NCBI GenBank assembly: GCA_963676345.2
Contig: CAXXTS010000002.1
Location: forward strand, 1,000,892-1,064,891
DNA length: 64,000 nt
From: G963665925 sp963676345
GTDB lineage: Bacteria > Bacillota > Clostridia > Peptostreptococcales > Acidaminobacteraceae
Reading direction: 5' to 3'
Part shown: positions 17,394-25,643 of the stretch, piece by piece
Layout: each line of letters opens with the position of its first letter
How positions within the stretch are numbered: position 1 is the first letter of the stretch
Notes under the pieces: model-generated
The model's database searches: none
The model's input: only the letters and a program-made list of their open reading frames with translations
Told to the model about the DNA's origin: nothing
Position numbers and translations under genes: made by a program

Positions 17394-18311
17394 TTAGTTT
17401 TCTTGAAAAGATTGCTGAATCTCTTTAATTGCTTTAAATCCGTTATTTTCCATATATGCATCTATTCCACGCTTCACATCCAGCGTAGCTGTCGGATTGG
17501 TAAAATTCGCTGCCCCAACTGCTACTGCTGTTGCTCCGGCAAGAAGAAACTCCAGTGCATCTTCAGCACAGCTGATTCCACCCATACCTATAATTGGAAT
17601 ATTAACCGCTTTAGCAACCTGATATACCATTCTTACTGCAACTGGTTTTATACCCGGTCCTGAATAGCCGCCCACGTTATTGGCGAGTACAGGTTTCTTT
17701 CTGTTAATATCGATGCGCATTCCCAGCAATGTATTAATCATAGAAATTGCATCCGCACCACCACGTTCTACTGCACAAGCAATAGCAGTAATATCCGTAA
17801 CATTTGGTGATAATTTAACAATCAAAGGATGCTTGGAAACCTTCTTTACTTCCCGTGTCACCTTCTCTGCCATTTCTGGATCTGTACCAAAGGCAACTCC
17901 GCCTTCTTTGACATTGGGACATGAAATATTGAGCTCAATCATATCGATATCTGCATCATTTAGCTTTCGTGTTACATCGCAGTACTCTTCAATCGTTCTA
18001 CCGGCAATATTTACAATTATTTTCGTATCATATTGTCTCAAAAATGGCACCGCATGTTCAATAAAATGGTCTGCTCCTGGATTTTGAAGCCCAACACTGT
18101 TGAGCATGCCACCATAAGTCTCAGCAATTCGCGGTGCAGGATTTCCATTCCACGGTTCACTCGCCACGCCTTTTACAACAACTGCACCCAGTTCACTCAA
18201 ATCCATAAATGCACTGTATTCTTCTCCGGCTCCAAATGTTCCCGATGCTGTCATGACTGGATTCTTAAATTCCACCCCTGCAATATTAACCTTTAATCTT
18301 GAAGACTTCAT
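17394..18311 (-). CDS. pyrD: Dihydroorotate dehydrogenase B, catalytic subunit
   Basis: A 305-residue class 1B enzyme with an FMN TIM barrel (TASGTFG at the N-terminus, ELNISCPNV with the active-site Cys, NNVGGYSGPGIKP, and MGGISCAEDA as phosphate loop). With PyrK it interconverts dihydroorotate and orotate using NAD. A longer ORF starts at 18347, but GGAGG at 18321 places the start at the ATG at 18311, overlapping pyrK by 26 bases. It is the last gene of the dctP-to-pyrD run. In this context it may work in the orotate-reducing direction. Confidence 0.95.
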   Translation of the reverse strand: MKSSRLKVNIAGVEFKNPVMTASGTFGAGEEYSAFMDLSELGAVVVKGVASEPWNGNPAPRIAETYGGMLNSVGLQNPGADHFIEHAVPFLRQYDTKIIVNIAGRTIEEYCDVTRKLNDADIDMIELNISCPNVKEGGVAFGTDPEMAEKVTREVKKVSKHPLIVKLSPNVTDITAIACAVERGGADAISMINTLLGMRIDINRKKPVLANNVGGYSGPGIKPVAVRMVYQVAKAVNIPIIGMGGISCAEDALEFLLAGATAVAVGAANFTNPTATLDVKRGIDAYMENNGFKAIKEIQQSFQEN

Positions 18312-19092
18312 CAAACAGTACCTCCTTGGAATCGAATACAGGGCCATCTTTACATACTTTTTTATAAGTCCACCCTTGCTGAGTCTGATCCTTAATTTTA
18401 ACTACACAACCTACACATGAGCCAATGCCACAGCCCATTCGCTCTTCTAAAGAGATTTGAGTTGGAATACTTTTGTCTTCTGCCCAACCCTTAAGTGCCC
18501 TTAGCATTGGCTTTGGTCCACATGAGTATATGGCATCAGCATGCGCCTGTACCTTATTCATCAACTCAATTACGTTTCCTTTGAATCCTGCTGCACCATC
18601 ATCGGTTGCAATATGGACAGTCGCATACTTCTCCAGCTCTTCTATCAAATACGGTTCTGATCTGAACCCAACAAATGCTGTAATTTTCCCCGGCAAACGC
18701 TTTGCAAGTTCAACCATCGGTGGTGTTCCTACACCTCCTGAAACCAAAATACTGTGCTGTGCACTTTCGTTAAGGTCGAATCCATTGCCAAGCGGTCCTA
18801 GAACCCTAACTGTTTCCCCAGATTTAACCCCAGCCAGCTCTTTCGTACCTTTTCCAACAACCGCATAGACAATTGTCACAAGACCACTTGCACCGTCTAC
18901 CTCGCAAATGCTGATAGGACGCGGCAAAAGCAATGCTTTAGATTTACAATAAATATTAATAAACTGACCTGGCTTTGTCTCTTTCGCAATTTCTGGTTCG
19001 CTAAAAGACATTTGATAAATGCCCTTGGCGATTTCTCTATTTTCTTTAACAATGGCTTCAACCACTCTTTTATTTACATTTTCTACGCACAT
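18286..19092 (-). CDS. pyrK: Dihydroorotate dehydrogenase B, electron transfer subunit
   Basis: A 268-residue ferredoxin-reductase-like protein. It has an FAD domain (LLPRPISI), an NAD domain (VSGGVGTPPMVELAK), and a C-terminal [2Fe-2S] motif (GCGIGSCVGCVV then a fourth Cys in VCKDGPVF). It passes electrons between NAD(H) and the FMN of PyrD. The ATG at 19092 follows GGAGG and overlaps the end of pyrC by 10 bases, while its own end overlaps pyrD. The heterotetramer with PyrD is the same enzyme type as the classical NAD-linked dihydroorotate dehydrogenase of orotate-fermenting clostridia. Confidence 0.95.
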   Translation of the reverse strand: MCVENVNKRVVEAIVKENREIAKGIYQMSFSEPEIAKETKPGQFINIYCKSKALLLPRPISICEVDGASGLVTIVYAVVGKGTKELAGVKSGETVRVLGPLGNGFDLNESAQHSILVSGGVGTPPMVELAKRLPGKITAFVGFRSEPYLIEELEKYATVHIATDDGAAGFKGNVIELMNKVQAHADAIYSCGPKPMLRALKGWAEDKSIPTQISLEERMGCGIGSCVGCVVKIKDQTQQGWTYKKVCKDGPVFDSKEVLFDEVFKIKG

Positions 19093-20372
19093 GTCCAGTC
19101 CTCCTCAGCATACGCGATATTTCCGCCAACAATTGTCATCATTGCTTTGCCTTTAAGACGCATTCCTACAAATGGTGTGTTCACGCCTTTGGAAAAAAAG
19201 CATTCCGGTTTAACCGTCCACATGCGCTCTGTGTCAACCACTACAACATCGGCGTCACTACCTATCTTCAAATGGCCTTTATCTATTCCAAGTATTTGGG
19301 CAGGTCTTGTACTCATTTTTTCAACAACTTCACTCAAATTTAGTACTCCTGAGTGATAGAGTTCTGTCAAAGCAAGTCCTAAAGCAGTTTCCAGCCCAAC
19401 AATTCCATTTGCAGACTTTATGAGATCCAGCGCCTTGTCTTCTAGCGTGTGTGGTGCATGATCTGTAGCAATGACGTCAATAATGCCTGATTGAAGACCT
19501 GCTTTTAAAGCCTCTACATCTTGCCGGCGTCGCAGTGGCGGACTCATTTTTGCATTTGTACCTTGAGTTTTAATGGCATCTTGAGTCAATGTAAAGTGAT
19601 GCGGTGCAGCCTCACAGGTAATTTGGACACCGCGCTGTTTCGCCTCTTTGACTATTTCAAGACCACGTTTTGAAGATATATGCTGAATATGCACCTTTGC
19701 CCCAGTTTTCTCTGCAAGAAAAGCGTCTCGTAGAATCATGATTTCTTCTGTCATTGCAGGGATACCCTCTAAACCATAGGCCTTTGAGATTTCTCCCATA
19801 TTAATTGAGCGGTCAAACATAAGTTTCGGATCTTCGCAGTGACACCCGACAACCAGCCCAAGTCGCTTTGCTTCTTTAAGCGCTCTGAGCATAACCTCAC
19901 TGTTTTCAACACTCTTTCCATCGTCCGTGATACCCACAATACCAGCTCTAAGCATAGCTTCATAGGGCGAGAGCACTTTACCATTCAGCCCCCTTGTAAT
20001 ACTGCCCATCATGAATACATTACACACTGCTTTTTCGGACTGTTTTTGTACAAGTGACATCGTCTGAACTGTGTCAATAACCGGATTGGTATTCGGCATG
20101 CAAACCACACTCGTAAATCCACCTGCCACAGCCGCTCTAGCCCCTGTTTCGATTGTCTCTTTATGTTCAAATCCCGGCTCCCTGAAATGAACATGCATAT
20201 CAATTAATCCCGGCAATACATACTTGCCCCGCGCGTCTACAACTTTTGCATCACTCGAGTCTATATGTTTCTCTAATTTTTTTATTTTTCCATTTTCGAT
20301 GAGTATGTCATTCAATCCATCTAAATTCTGAGATGGATCTATAACCCAACCACCTTTAACTACAATTTTCAT
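19083..20372 (-). CDS. pyrC: Dihydroorotase
   Basis: A 429-residue class I dihydroorotase. The zinc site HVHFREPG, the flexible-loop/substrate segment (CMPNTNP), a metal-site His in HIQHISS, and ATDHAPH with the catalytic Asp are visible. It interconverts N-carbamoyl-L-aspartate and dihydroorotate. NAKMSPPLR and KGVNTPFVG separate it from hydantoinase and allantoinase. The start at 20372 is preferred to 20411 for family length and its GTGAGGT site. A 99-base gap separates it from the amidohydrolase gene upstream. No pyrB, pyrE or pyrF is adjacent. Confidence 0.95.
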   Translation of the reverse strand: MKIVVKGGWVIDPSQNLDGLNDILIENGKIKKLEKHIDSSDAKVVDARGKYVLPGLIDMHVHFREPGFEHKETIETGARAAVAGGFTSVVCMPNTNPVIDTVQTMSLVQKQSEKAVCNVFMMGSITRGLNGKVLSPYEAMLRAGIVGITDDGKSVENSEVMLRALKEAKRLGLVVGCHCEDPKLMFDRSINMGEISKAYGLEGIPAMTEEIMILRDAFLAEKTGAKVHIQHISSKRGLEIVKEAKQRGVQITCEAAPHHFTLTQDAIKTQGTNAKMSPPLRRRQDVEALKAGLQSGIIDVIATDHAPHTLEDKALDLIKSANGIVGLETALGLALTELYHSGVLNLSEVVEKMSTRPAQILGIDKGHLKIGSDADVVVVDTERMWTVKPECFFSKGVNTPFVGMRLKGKAMMTIVGGNIAYAEEDWTCA

Positions 20373-20471
20373 ATATACCTCACTTAAAATTGCAAATCTC
20401 ACGATAGCCATCTGGTTGATTTATATGCTATAATGAGAATAACCATTATTTTGCTTTTGAGCACTCTGCTC

Positions 20472-21710
20472 TTAGGCATTTTTTTTTGCCAGTCTTGCCA
20501 GCGTTTTATATAATATTTTTAACCCATTCTCTAAATCGTGTTGATTAACAGCCTCGTTCTTGTTATGACTGATTCCTTTTATACAGGGAATGAAAATCAA
20601 GGCCGATGGTACAATTTTCGCCAAATTCATAGTGTCATGTCCGGCACCGCTCAACATGAACTCATAACTTAGACCCAGCGATTCGCACTCCTGTTGAATT
20701 TTATACTGTACTTCCTTATCTAAAATTACAGGCTTTTCCTGACTAATAATTTCTATTGTATAATCAGTATTCTCTCTATCACAAATACACTTTGTCTGTT
20801 CAGTAATGTAATTGAATGTCCTAAGTATGCTGTGTGTATCAACACCCCTTATATCAATTGAAATCACGGCCTGACCAGGAACGACATTCATAGCGCCTGG
20901 ATAAACTTCGCAGTTTCCAACTGTTGCCACGGTTTTATACTGCGACTCCTCTCTGCCCTTTTTCTCAACTTCAATTATAATTTTTGAAGCCGTTGTCAGT
21001 GCGTCGCGCCGCATATCCATAGGACAACTCCCAGAGTGCGCTTCTTCACCAATCAACTTAATACGCATTCTGCTTGGCGCTGCGATAGCTTCAACAATGC
21101 CAACATCTCGATTCTTTCTTTCAAGAATCGGCCCTTGCTCAATGTGCAGTTCCACAAAAGCTTTAACTGTTTCTGGCGTCACTAGAGACATTTTTTGACG
21201 CATGAGGCCGCGTTCTGATAGAGCATCATAAATAGATTGCCCTTGCTTGTCTTTATAAAACTGCAGTTCTTCCAGCTTAAGACGATTTGTTATGATTTTG
21301 CTGCCTACTGTCGAGATATTGAAGCGACTGGATTCCTCAATACTGAATACTATGATTTCTATTGGATGTTCATGTTCGACTCGATTGTCAATCAGCATTT
21401 CCACTGCTTCAATAGCAGCTATCACACCCAGTGTTCCATCATAAGCACCACCGCCAGGTACTGTATCCAAGTGTGAACCCACTAGAACCGACGGCAATGA
21501 TGCATCGGTCCCGTTCTTCCTTGCAATGATGTTCCCCACCTGATCTAGTCTAACTTCCAATCCTAACGTTTCCAAGTAATTCAGTACTATTTCACGTGCT
21601 TTAAAATCAGCGTCTGTTAAAGCCAAGCGTGTAATGCCTGAGTCCGCCTCATACCCTACAGCATTTACACGCTCTAACTTTTCAACAAATCTTGATATAT
21701 CTACATTCAT
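20472..21710 (-). CDS. Zn-dependent N-carbamoyl amino acid amidohydrolase (M20 family)
   Basis: A 412-residue enzyme of the HyuC/AllC/beta-ureidopropionase branch of peptidase family M20. Metal ligands and catalytic residues are visible in GSHLDTVP, GAYDGTLGV, EESSRF, HIEQGPILE and a late GISHNKNEA. A lid/dimerisation domain lies between about residues 210 and 325. Family members split N-carbamoyl amino acids or allantoate. Between a carboxylate transporter and dihydroorotase, the best guess is ureidosuccinase, N-carbamoyl-L-aspartate to aspartate, CO2 and ammonia. That substrate is inferred from context, not from the sequence. It begins 14 bases after dctM. Confidence 0.8.
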   Translation of the reverse strand: MNVDISRFVEKLERVNAVGYEADSGITRLALTDADFKAREIVLNYLETLGLEVRLDQVGNIIARKNGTDASLPSVLVGSHLDTVPGGGAYDGTLGVIAAIEAVEMLIDNRVEHEHPIEIIVFSIEESSRFNISTVGSKIITNRLKLEELQFYKDKQGQSIYDALSERGLMRQKMSLVTPETVKAFVELHIEQGPILERKNRDVGIVEAIAAPSRMRIKLIGEEAHSGSCPMDMRRDALTTASKIIIEVEKKGREESQYKTVATVGNCEVYPGAMNVVPGQAVISIDIRGVDTHSILRTFNYITEQTKCICDRENTDYTIEIISQEKPVILDKEVQYKIQQECESLGLSYEFMLSGAGHDTMNLAKIVPSALIFIPCIKGISHNKNEAVNQHDLENGLKILYKTLARLAKKNA

Positions 21711-21724
21711 AAAAACCTCTCAGT

Positions 21725-23002
21725 CTAGCCGTAAATCAATCGTGGAAGCAACAGGGAAATGCCTGGTACATATGTGATAAGTAGCAGCCCTGCAATACTT
21801 ACAAATACGAAAATAACTGCTGCTGGAATGATTTTTGAAATTGAAACCCCAGTCACACTATTGGCCACAAAAAGATTCAGGCCAAATGGCGGTGTAAAGT
21901 TTCCAATGGATAGATTGGCAACCATAACGATACCCAAATGTACTGGATCTATGCCCATACTCGTCGCAATTGGAAATAGAAGTGGTGCCAAAATAATAAT
22001 CGCTGCAACGCCATCCATAAACATCCCGACAATCAGCAGTACCACATTGATAATGAGAAGGAATACAACCGGAGATGTTACGTTCTGGAGAATACCGGAT
22101 GTTAGGGCCTGCGGAACACGTGCCACTGTAAGGAACCATCCGAATGTCTGCGCGCCAGCTACAAGAATCAACACTTGTGCACAGGTTGTGGCTGAATCGA
22201 TGCATATGTCTGCCAGCTTCTTAAGGTCAATTTCCTTATAGATAAATACGCCTACGAAAATAGCATAAACTGCAGATATCCCTGCCGATTCTGTCGGTGT
22301 AAAAATACCAAAGTAAATTCCACCAAGAATAATTACAGGTACAGCCAGTGACCAAGCCGCATCTTTTATGTTCACAAGCACTTCTGACACTGTGGCTTTT
22401 CCATCTACTGCGAGTTCATGCTTTCTCGAATAGAAAAAGATATATGCCATGGTCGCAAGTCCATAAACGATCCCTGCGCCAATGCCCGCCATGAAAAGCT
22501 CACCTACGGAAGTGCCTGTCGTTGTCGCATAAATTATCAGCGTAATACTCGGTGGTATGAGCAGTGCAACCGAGCCAGAAGATGTAATGAGTCCCAGTGA
22601 AAAACCTTCTGGATATTTTTGCTTAATCAATTCTGGGTACAATGATTTACCCATTGCAATTACAGTCGCTGGGCTCGATCCTGATAAAGCACCAAATACC
22701 ATACAGGCAAATTCTGTTGTATATGCAAGTCCACCTTTTACATTGCCAACCAAACTTCTTGTCAGTTTAAGTATACGATCAGACAAGCCTCCTACAACCA
22801 TAACATTTGCAGCGAATATAAAGAACGGCATAGACATAAGTGCAAACTTATCGACACCACCAAAGGCCTTTTGAATCATAATCATAGGGGTCATATCCGT
22901 AAAGAACAGCATAACTAGAAAAACGGTTAAATTGAGTGCAATAAAAATCGGAACACTGCCCAGTAAAAGGGTTAAAAGCAATCCTATTAATACAAATATC
23001 AT
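21725..23002 (-). CDS. TRAP transporter large permease subunit (DctM)
   Basis: A 425-residue membrane protein with about 12 helices, the DctM-type permease of a tripartite ATP-independent periplasmic transporter. Family segments include GALSGSSPATVIAMGK, SGSVALLIPPSI, FTPTESAGISAVYA and GNFTPPFGLNLFV. These transporters use a sodium gradient to import small carboxylates. The start ATG directly follows the stop of the small permease gene, so translation is coupled. The neighbours suggest a substrate such as orotate, dihydroorotate or N-carbamoyl-aspartate. Confidence 0.95.
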   Translation of the reverse strand: MIFVLIGLLLTLLLGSVPIFIALNLTVFLVMLFFTDMTPMIMIQKAFGGVDKFALMSMPFFIFAANVMVVGGLSDRILKLTRSLVGNVKGGLAYTTEFACMVFGALSGSSPATVIAMGKSLYPELIKQKYPEGFSLGLITSSGSVALLIPPSITLIIYATTTGTSVGELFMAGIGAGIVYGLATMAYIFFYSRKHELAVDGKATVSEVLVNIKDAAWSLAVPVIILGGIYFGIFTPTESAGISAVYAIFVGVFIYKEIDLKKLADICIDSATTCAQVLILVAGAQTFGWFLTVARVPQALTSGILQNVTSPVVFLLIINVVLLIVGMFMDGVAAIIILAPLLFPIATSMGIDPVHLGIVMVANLSIGNFTPPFGLNLFVANSVTGVSISKIIPAAVIFVFVSIAGLLLITYVPGISLLLPRLIYG

Positions 23003-23488
23003 CTAATTCACCCCGCCTTCTCTTAAGTATTCTTTATGAAACACCTGCAAATATATGTTCTGTACCAGTCTAAAAGACATCAGTATAAACCCGAGCGGAA
23101 TTGCTGAGTAAGCAACCCACATCGGCAGTTGAAGCGCTGGTGATACCTGCCCTGTAGAAATACTAAACTGTACAAGTTTGCTGCCGTAAAATGCCATACT
23201 TCCTGTAAAGAAGAGGGCTACAATATCAATGATAATCGTCGCTACACGTTTGCTCTTTATAGGCATCATTTCATAAAAGAAGTCAATGCTTACATGTGCT
23301 TTTTTGCGTACGCAAATACTGCTGCCGATAAATGTAATCCAAATCATCAAGTACTTCACAAGCTCTTCCGCCCAGCTTGTACCCGCTTTGAAGACATATC
23401 TCAAAATTACATTTGTAAATACGATGAGTGTCGCTGTTAAAAGCGCAGCACCGCAAAAGTATTCTTCGATTTTGTCGAGAAGTCTCAT
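23003..23488 (-). CDS. TRAP transporter small permease subunit (DctQ)
   Basis: A 161-residue membrane protein with four predicted helices. It carries the DctQ signature: an amphipathic N-terminus, VILRYVFKAGTSWAEEL, then WITFIGSSICVRKKAH. It forms the scaffold for DctM and docks the solute receptor. The order dctP-dctQ-dctM is the usual one. It lies 62 bases after dctP and abuts dctM. Confidence 0.93.
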   Translation of the reverse strand: MRLLDKIEEYFCGAALLTATLIVFTNVILRYVFKAGTSWAEELVKYLMIWITFIGSSICVRKKAHVSIDFFYEMMPIKSKRVATIIIDIVALFFTGSMAFYGSKLVQFSISTGQVSPALQLPMWVAYSAIPLGFILMSFRLVQNIYLQVFHKEYLREGGVN

Positions 23489-23550
23489 ATGCTTTCACCT
23501 TTCTTAGGGAGGATGAGGTTTAATGATCCCATCAAAAAACCTCGTCCATG

Positions 23551-24570
23551 TTATTCTGTTTCTTTATAAATCATGTTTAGAATTTCTTTTTTGGACTCTG
23601 AGTCCGCAAATTTTTCATGTACCGCTTTTGAAACTTCTGCAAATGCAGTTCTCTCTTCATCTGTAAGTGCATAGATATTAATATCTGATGTTTTAATTTC
23701 ATCCAGATAAGCGTTTTCCTTTTCGCTAAGCTTTTCTCTTTGGATGACTCTTGCATACTTTTCCGCTTCAACAATAATATTCTTGTTTTCTTCTGATAAC
23801 TTATCGAACCAGTTTTTATTTGCAATAAACTCATATGCAAGGAATCCGTGATTACTAATGATTAGGTTATTTTGAACTTCATAAAATTTGTTCATGGCAA
23901 TAGTGGCAATCGGATTTTCTTGACCATCTACAATCTGTTGCTGAAGCGCATTGTAAAGTTCAGCGTATTCGATTGGTACAGGGCTTGCTCCCCATGTTTC
24001 ATACTGCTCAATAAGAAGTGGTGATGGCATAACACGCATTTTTACACCGTTAAAATCTTCTGGCATATGGATTTCTTTATTACTTGTTGTAAAGTTCTTG
24101 AATCCTGCACCCCAAAAACCTAGACCCTTAAAGCCCTTAGCTTCTGACTTTTCAAGCAATAAGTCGCCCGTTTCACCATCCAGAATCTCCCACATCTTAG
24201 CTTCGTTAGGCCATATGAACGGATAATCAATTACCTGTAACTCGTCAACAAAGGGTGTCATAACGGCAATTGGCTGAATCGTCATCTCGTGTGACCCCAT
24301 TTGAACGCCTTCGGCCTGCTCTCTCATTGAACCCAACTGCATAGACGGATAAATATCAACTGTCATCTGTCCCTTACTAAGCGCTTCAACCTTTTCTTTA
24401 AACGCCAGTGCACCTTCATGCTCCGCACTGTTTTCAGGTTGATTATGGCTCAGCTTGATTGAAATACTTTTTGATGCGCTGTCATCAGAAGCCCCCTGAT
24501 CAGAACCACATCCTGCAAGTGCAAATGTTGCCAGCACAAGCATTGTTAAAAAAACAACTAGTCTTTTCAT
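23551..24570 (-). CDS. TRAP transporter solute-binding lipoprotein (DctP)
   Basis: A 339-residue extracytoplasmic receptor. A signal sequence ends in the lipobox LAGC with Cys21, so it is a membrane-anchored lipoprotein. The DctP fold is recognisable: LSHNQPENSAEHEGA, QLGSMREQ and NGVKMRVMPS, whose Arg in this family salt-bridges the substrate carboxylate, then the hinge helix with LYNALQQQIVDGQEN. It is the first gene of the operon. The ATG at 24570 follows GAGGAGGG. An upstream ATG at 24585 overlaps that site and is rejected. Confidence 0.93.
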   Translation of the reverse strand: MKRLVVFLTMLVLATFALAGCGSDQGASDDSASKSISIKLSHNQPENSAEHEGALAFKEKVEALSKGQMTVDIYPSMQLGSMREQAEGVQMGSHEMTIQPIAVMTPFVDELQVIDYPFIWPNEAKMWEILDGETGDLLLEKSEAKGFKGLGFWGAGFKNFTTSNKEIHMPEDFNGVKMRVMPSPLLIEQYETWGASPVPIEYAELYNALQQQIVDGQENPIATIAMNKFYEVQNNLIISNHGFLAYEFIANKNWFDKLSEENKNIIVEAEKYARVIQREKLSEKENAYLDEIKTSDINIYALTDEERTAFAEVSKAVHEKFADSESKKEILNMIYKETE

Positions 24571-24603
24571 TCTTTCCCTCCTCATAATGAAATATATTTA
24601 CAA

Positions 24604-24656
24604 AAGTGTATATTCCTCTCAGCGGAATCTTATTCCTTTGAGTGGAATATACACTT
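24604..24656. promoter_or_regulatory. 53-bp operator dyad upstream of dctP
   Basis: A large inverted repeat centred on 24630. Perfect 13-bp outer arms (AAGTGTATATTCC at 24604-24616, GGAATATACACTT at 24644-24656) enclose an inner dyad GGAAT-CTT-ATTCC (24624-24636). Most of the intervening bases also pair. It begins directly after the -10 hexamer of the promoter, so it covers the transcription start. GGAAT-N3-ATTCC resembles operators of IclR-type regulators, and the iclR-like gene is immediately upstream. Repression by that protein, relieved by an inducer, is inferred. Confidence 0.7.
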
Positions 24657-24685
24657 ATTTTACTTATCACTTATCTTATTGTCAA
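24657..24685 (-). promoter_or_regulatory. Sigma-A promoter of the dctP-pyrD operon
   Basis: On the minus strand: -35 TTGACA (24685-24680), a 17-base spacer, then -10 TAAAAT (24662-24657). This is a perfect -35 and a 5/6 -10 at ideal spacing. The start site falls in the dyad at 24604-24656, about 85 bases before the dctP ATG. Confidence 0.8.
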
Positions 24686-24705
24686 GAATTATCAAAAAAT
24701 ATGCA

Positions 24706-24740
24706 TAAAAATAAGTCTCACTATTTTTAGCGAGACTTAT
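24706..24740 (-). terminator. Terminator after the iclR-like gene
   Basis: ATAAGTCTC pairs with GAGACTTAT (24711-24719 and 24732-24740) with a 12-base loop, followed on the minus strand by TTTTTATG. It lies 19 bases after the stop of the regulator gene and makes that gene a separate transcript from dctP. Confidence 0.8.
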
Positions 24741-24758
24741 CGATCCTATTTATTCAAT

Positions 24759-25505
24759 TCATTTCGCACTGTATCCCAAGTCATTAGAAATTTGACCTGC
24801 GCTTTGTATAACATCTTCGATGACTGACTCATCCAAACTATTAACGCTCGTCAGTCCCGTCATCGTCAAACTCGCAACAACTTTTCCAGAATAGTCTCGA
24901 ATCGGCACTGAAATAGCATTCACACCCTCTTCGAGTTCCCTGTCACAAATCGCATACCCGTCTTCTCGAACTTTCAATAATTTAGATTTCAACTCTGAGC
25001 CCTGAATAATTGTATGTTCTGTAAAGGGTTTATAACTTTCCTGTTCGAGTAGCGCATCGATTACCTGATCGCTCTCAAATGCAATAATCGCTTGTGCTGC
25101 TGCCGCTGCATTCAATGGCATTTCACTACCTATATTAACATAAAACTTCATGTTCGATGAAAGTTCAACCGTTTCAATACATACCACTAAGCCGTTCTGA
25201 TATACACTTAAAAAAACCAACTTATCATACTTCTCACTTAATGACTTCATATGGTGAAGTGCCGTTGTTCTAATATCATAATGGTTTAACAAGTTGACTG
25301 CCAGCGTTAAAATTTTAAGACCTGCCTTATACTTCTTTGTATCAGAATCTTGAGCTACATAACCGATTTTTTTCAAAGACGAAAGCATTCTATGTACGGA
25401 ACTTGGAGAGAGTTGCATTTTCTCTGAAATCTCCGAAACAGAGTGCCCATCCTTCGTATTCACTAATATATCGAGCAAATCTGAAATTCTGTCTATAATC
25501 TGCAT
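24759..25505 (-). CDS. IclR family transcriptional regulator
   Basis: A 248-residue regulator. Residues 1-65 form the winged helix-turn-helix (VSEISEKMQLSPSSVHRMLSSL). Residues 75-245 form the IclR effector domain, with MPLNAAAAAQA and the conserved Cys in AICDRELEEGVNAISVPI. IclR proteins usually control catabolic operons and respond to a small carboxylate. It is upstream of and in line with the TRAP/pyr genes but separated by a terminator and that operon's own promoter and dyad, so it is the likely local regulator. Confidence 0.9.
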   Translation of the reverse strand: MQIIDRISDLLDILVNTKDGHSVSEISEKMQLSPSSVHRMLSSLKKIGYVAQDSDTKKYKAGLKILTLAVNLLNHYDIRTTALHHMKSLSEKYDKLVFLSVYQNGLVVCIETVELSSNMKFYVNIGSEMPLNAAAAAQAIIAFESDQVIDALLEQESYKPFTEHTIIQGSELKSKLLKVREDGYAICDRELEEGVNAISVPIRDYSGKVVASLTMTGLTSVNSLDESVIEDVIQSAGQISNDLGYSAK

Positions 25506-25541
25506 ATTTCACCGTTCCCCATTTACATAGTTATCACTATA

Positions 25542-25570
25542 AAAATACTTGAAACGATAACAGTTGTCAA
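25542..25570 (-). promoter_or_regulatory. Promoter of the iclR-like gene
   Basis: Minus strand -35 TTGACA (25570-25565), 17-base spacer, -10 TATTTT (25547-25542), about 40 bases before the regulator ATG at 25505. A GTTATC...GATAAC pair of half-sites lies across the -10 region. Confidence 0.7.
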
Positions 25571-25643
25571 GCAATGGCAGTCTATGCAGTCCACTTATAC
25601 AAATATATTTCACCCTGCTCGCTCAGTCTCTTAAAATGCTGCC

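Noticed and set aside
17394..20372. pyrC-pyrK-pyrD as an ordinary pyrimidine biosynthesis operon
   Set aside because: pyrB, pyrE, pyrF and a PyrR attenuator are absent, and the genes follow a transporter and hydrolase under an IclR-linked promoter. Not excluded as a salvage route, but the catabolic reading fits better.
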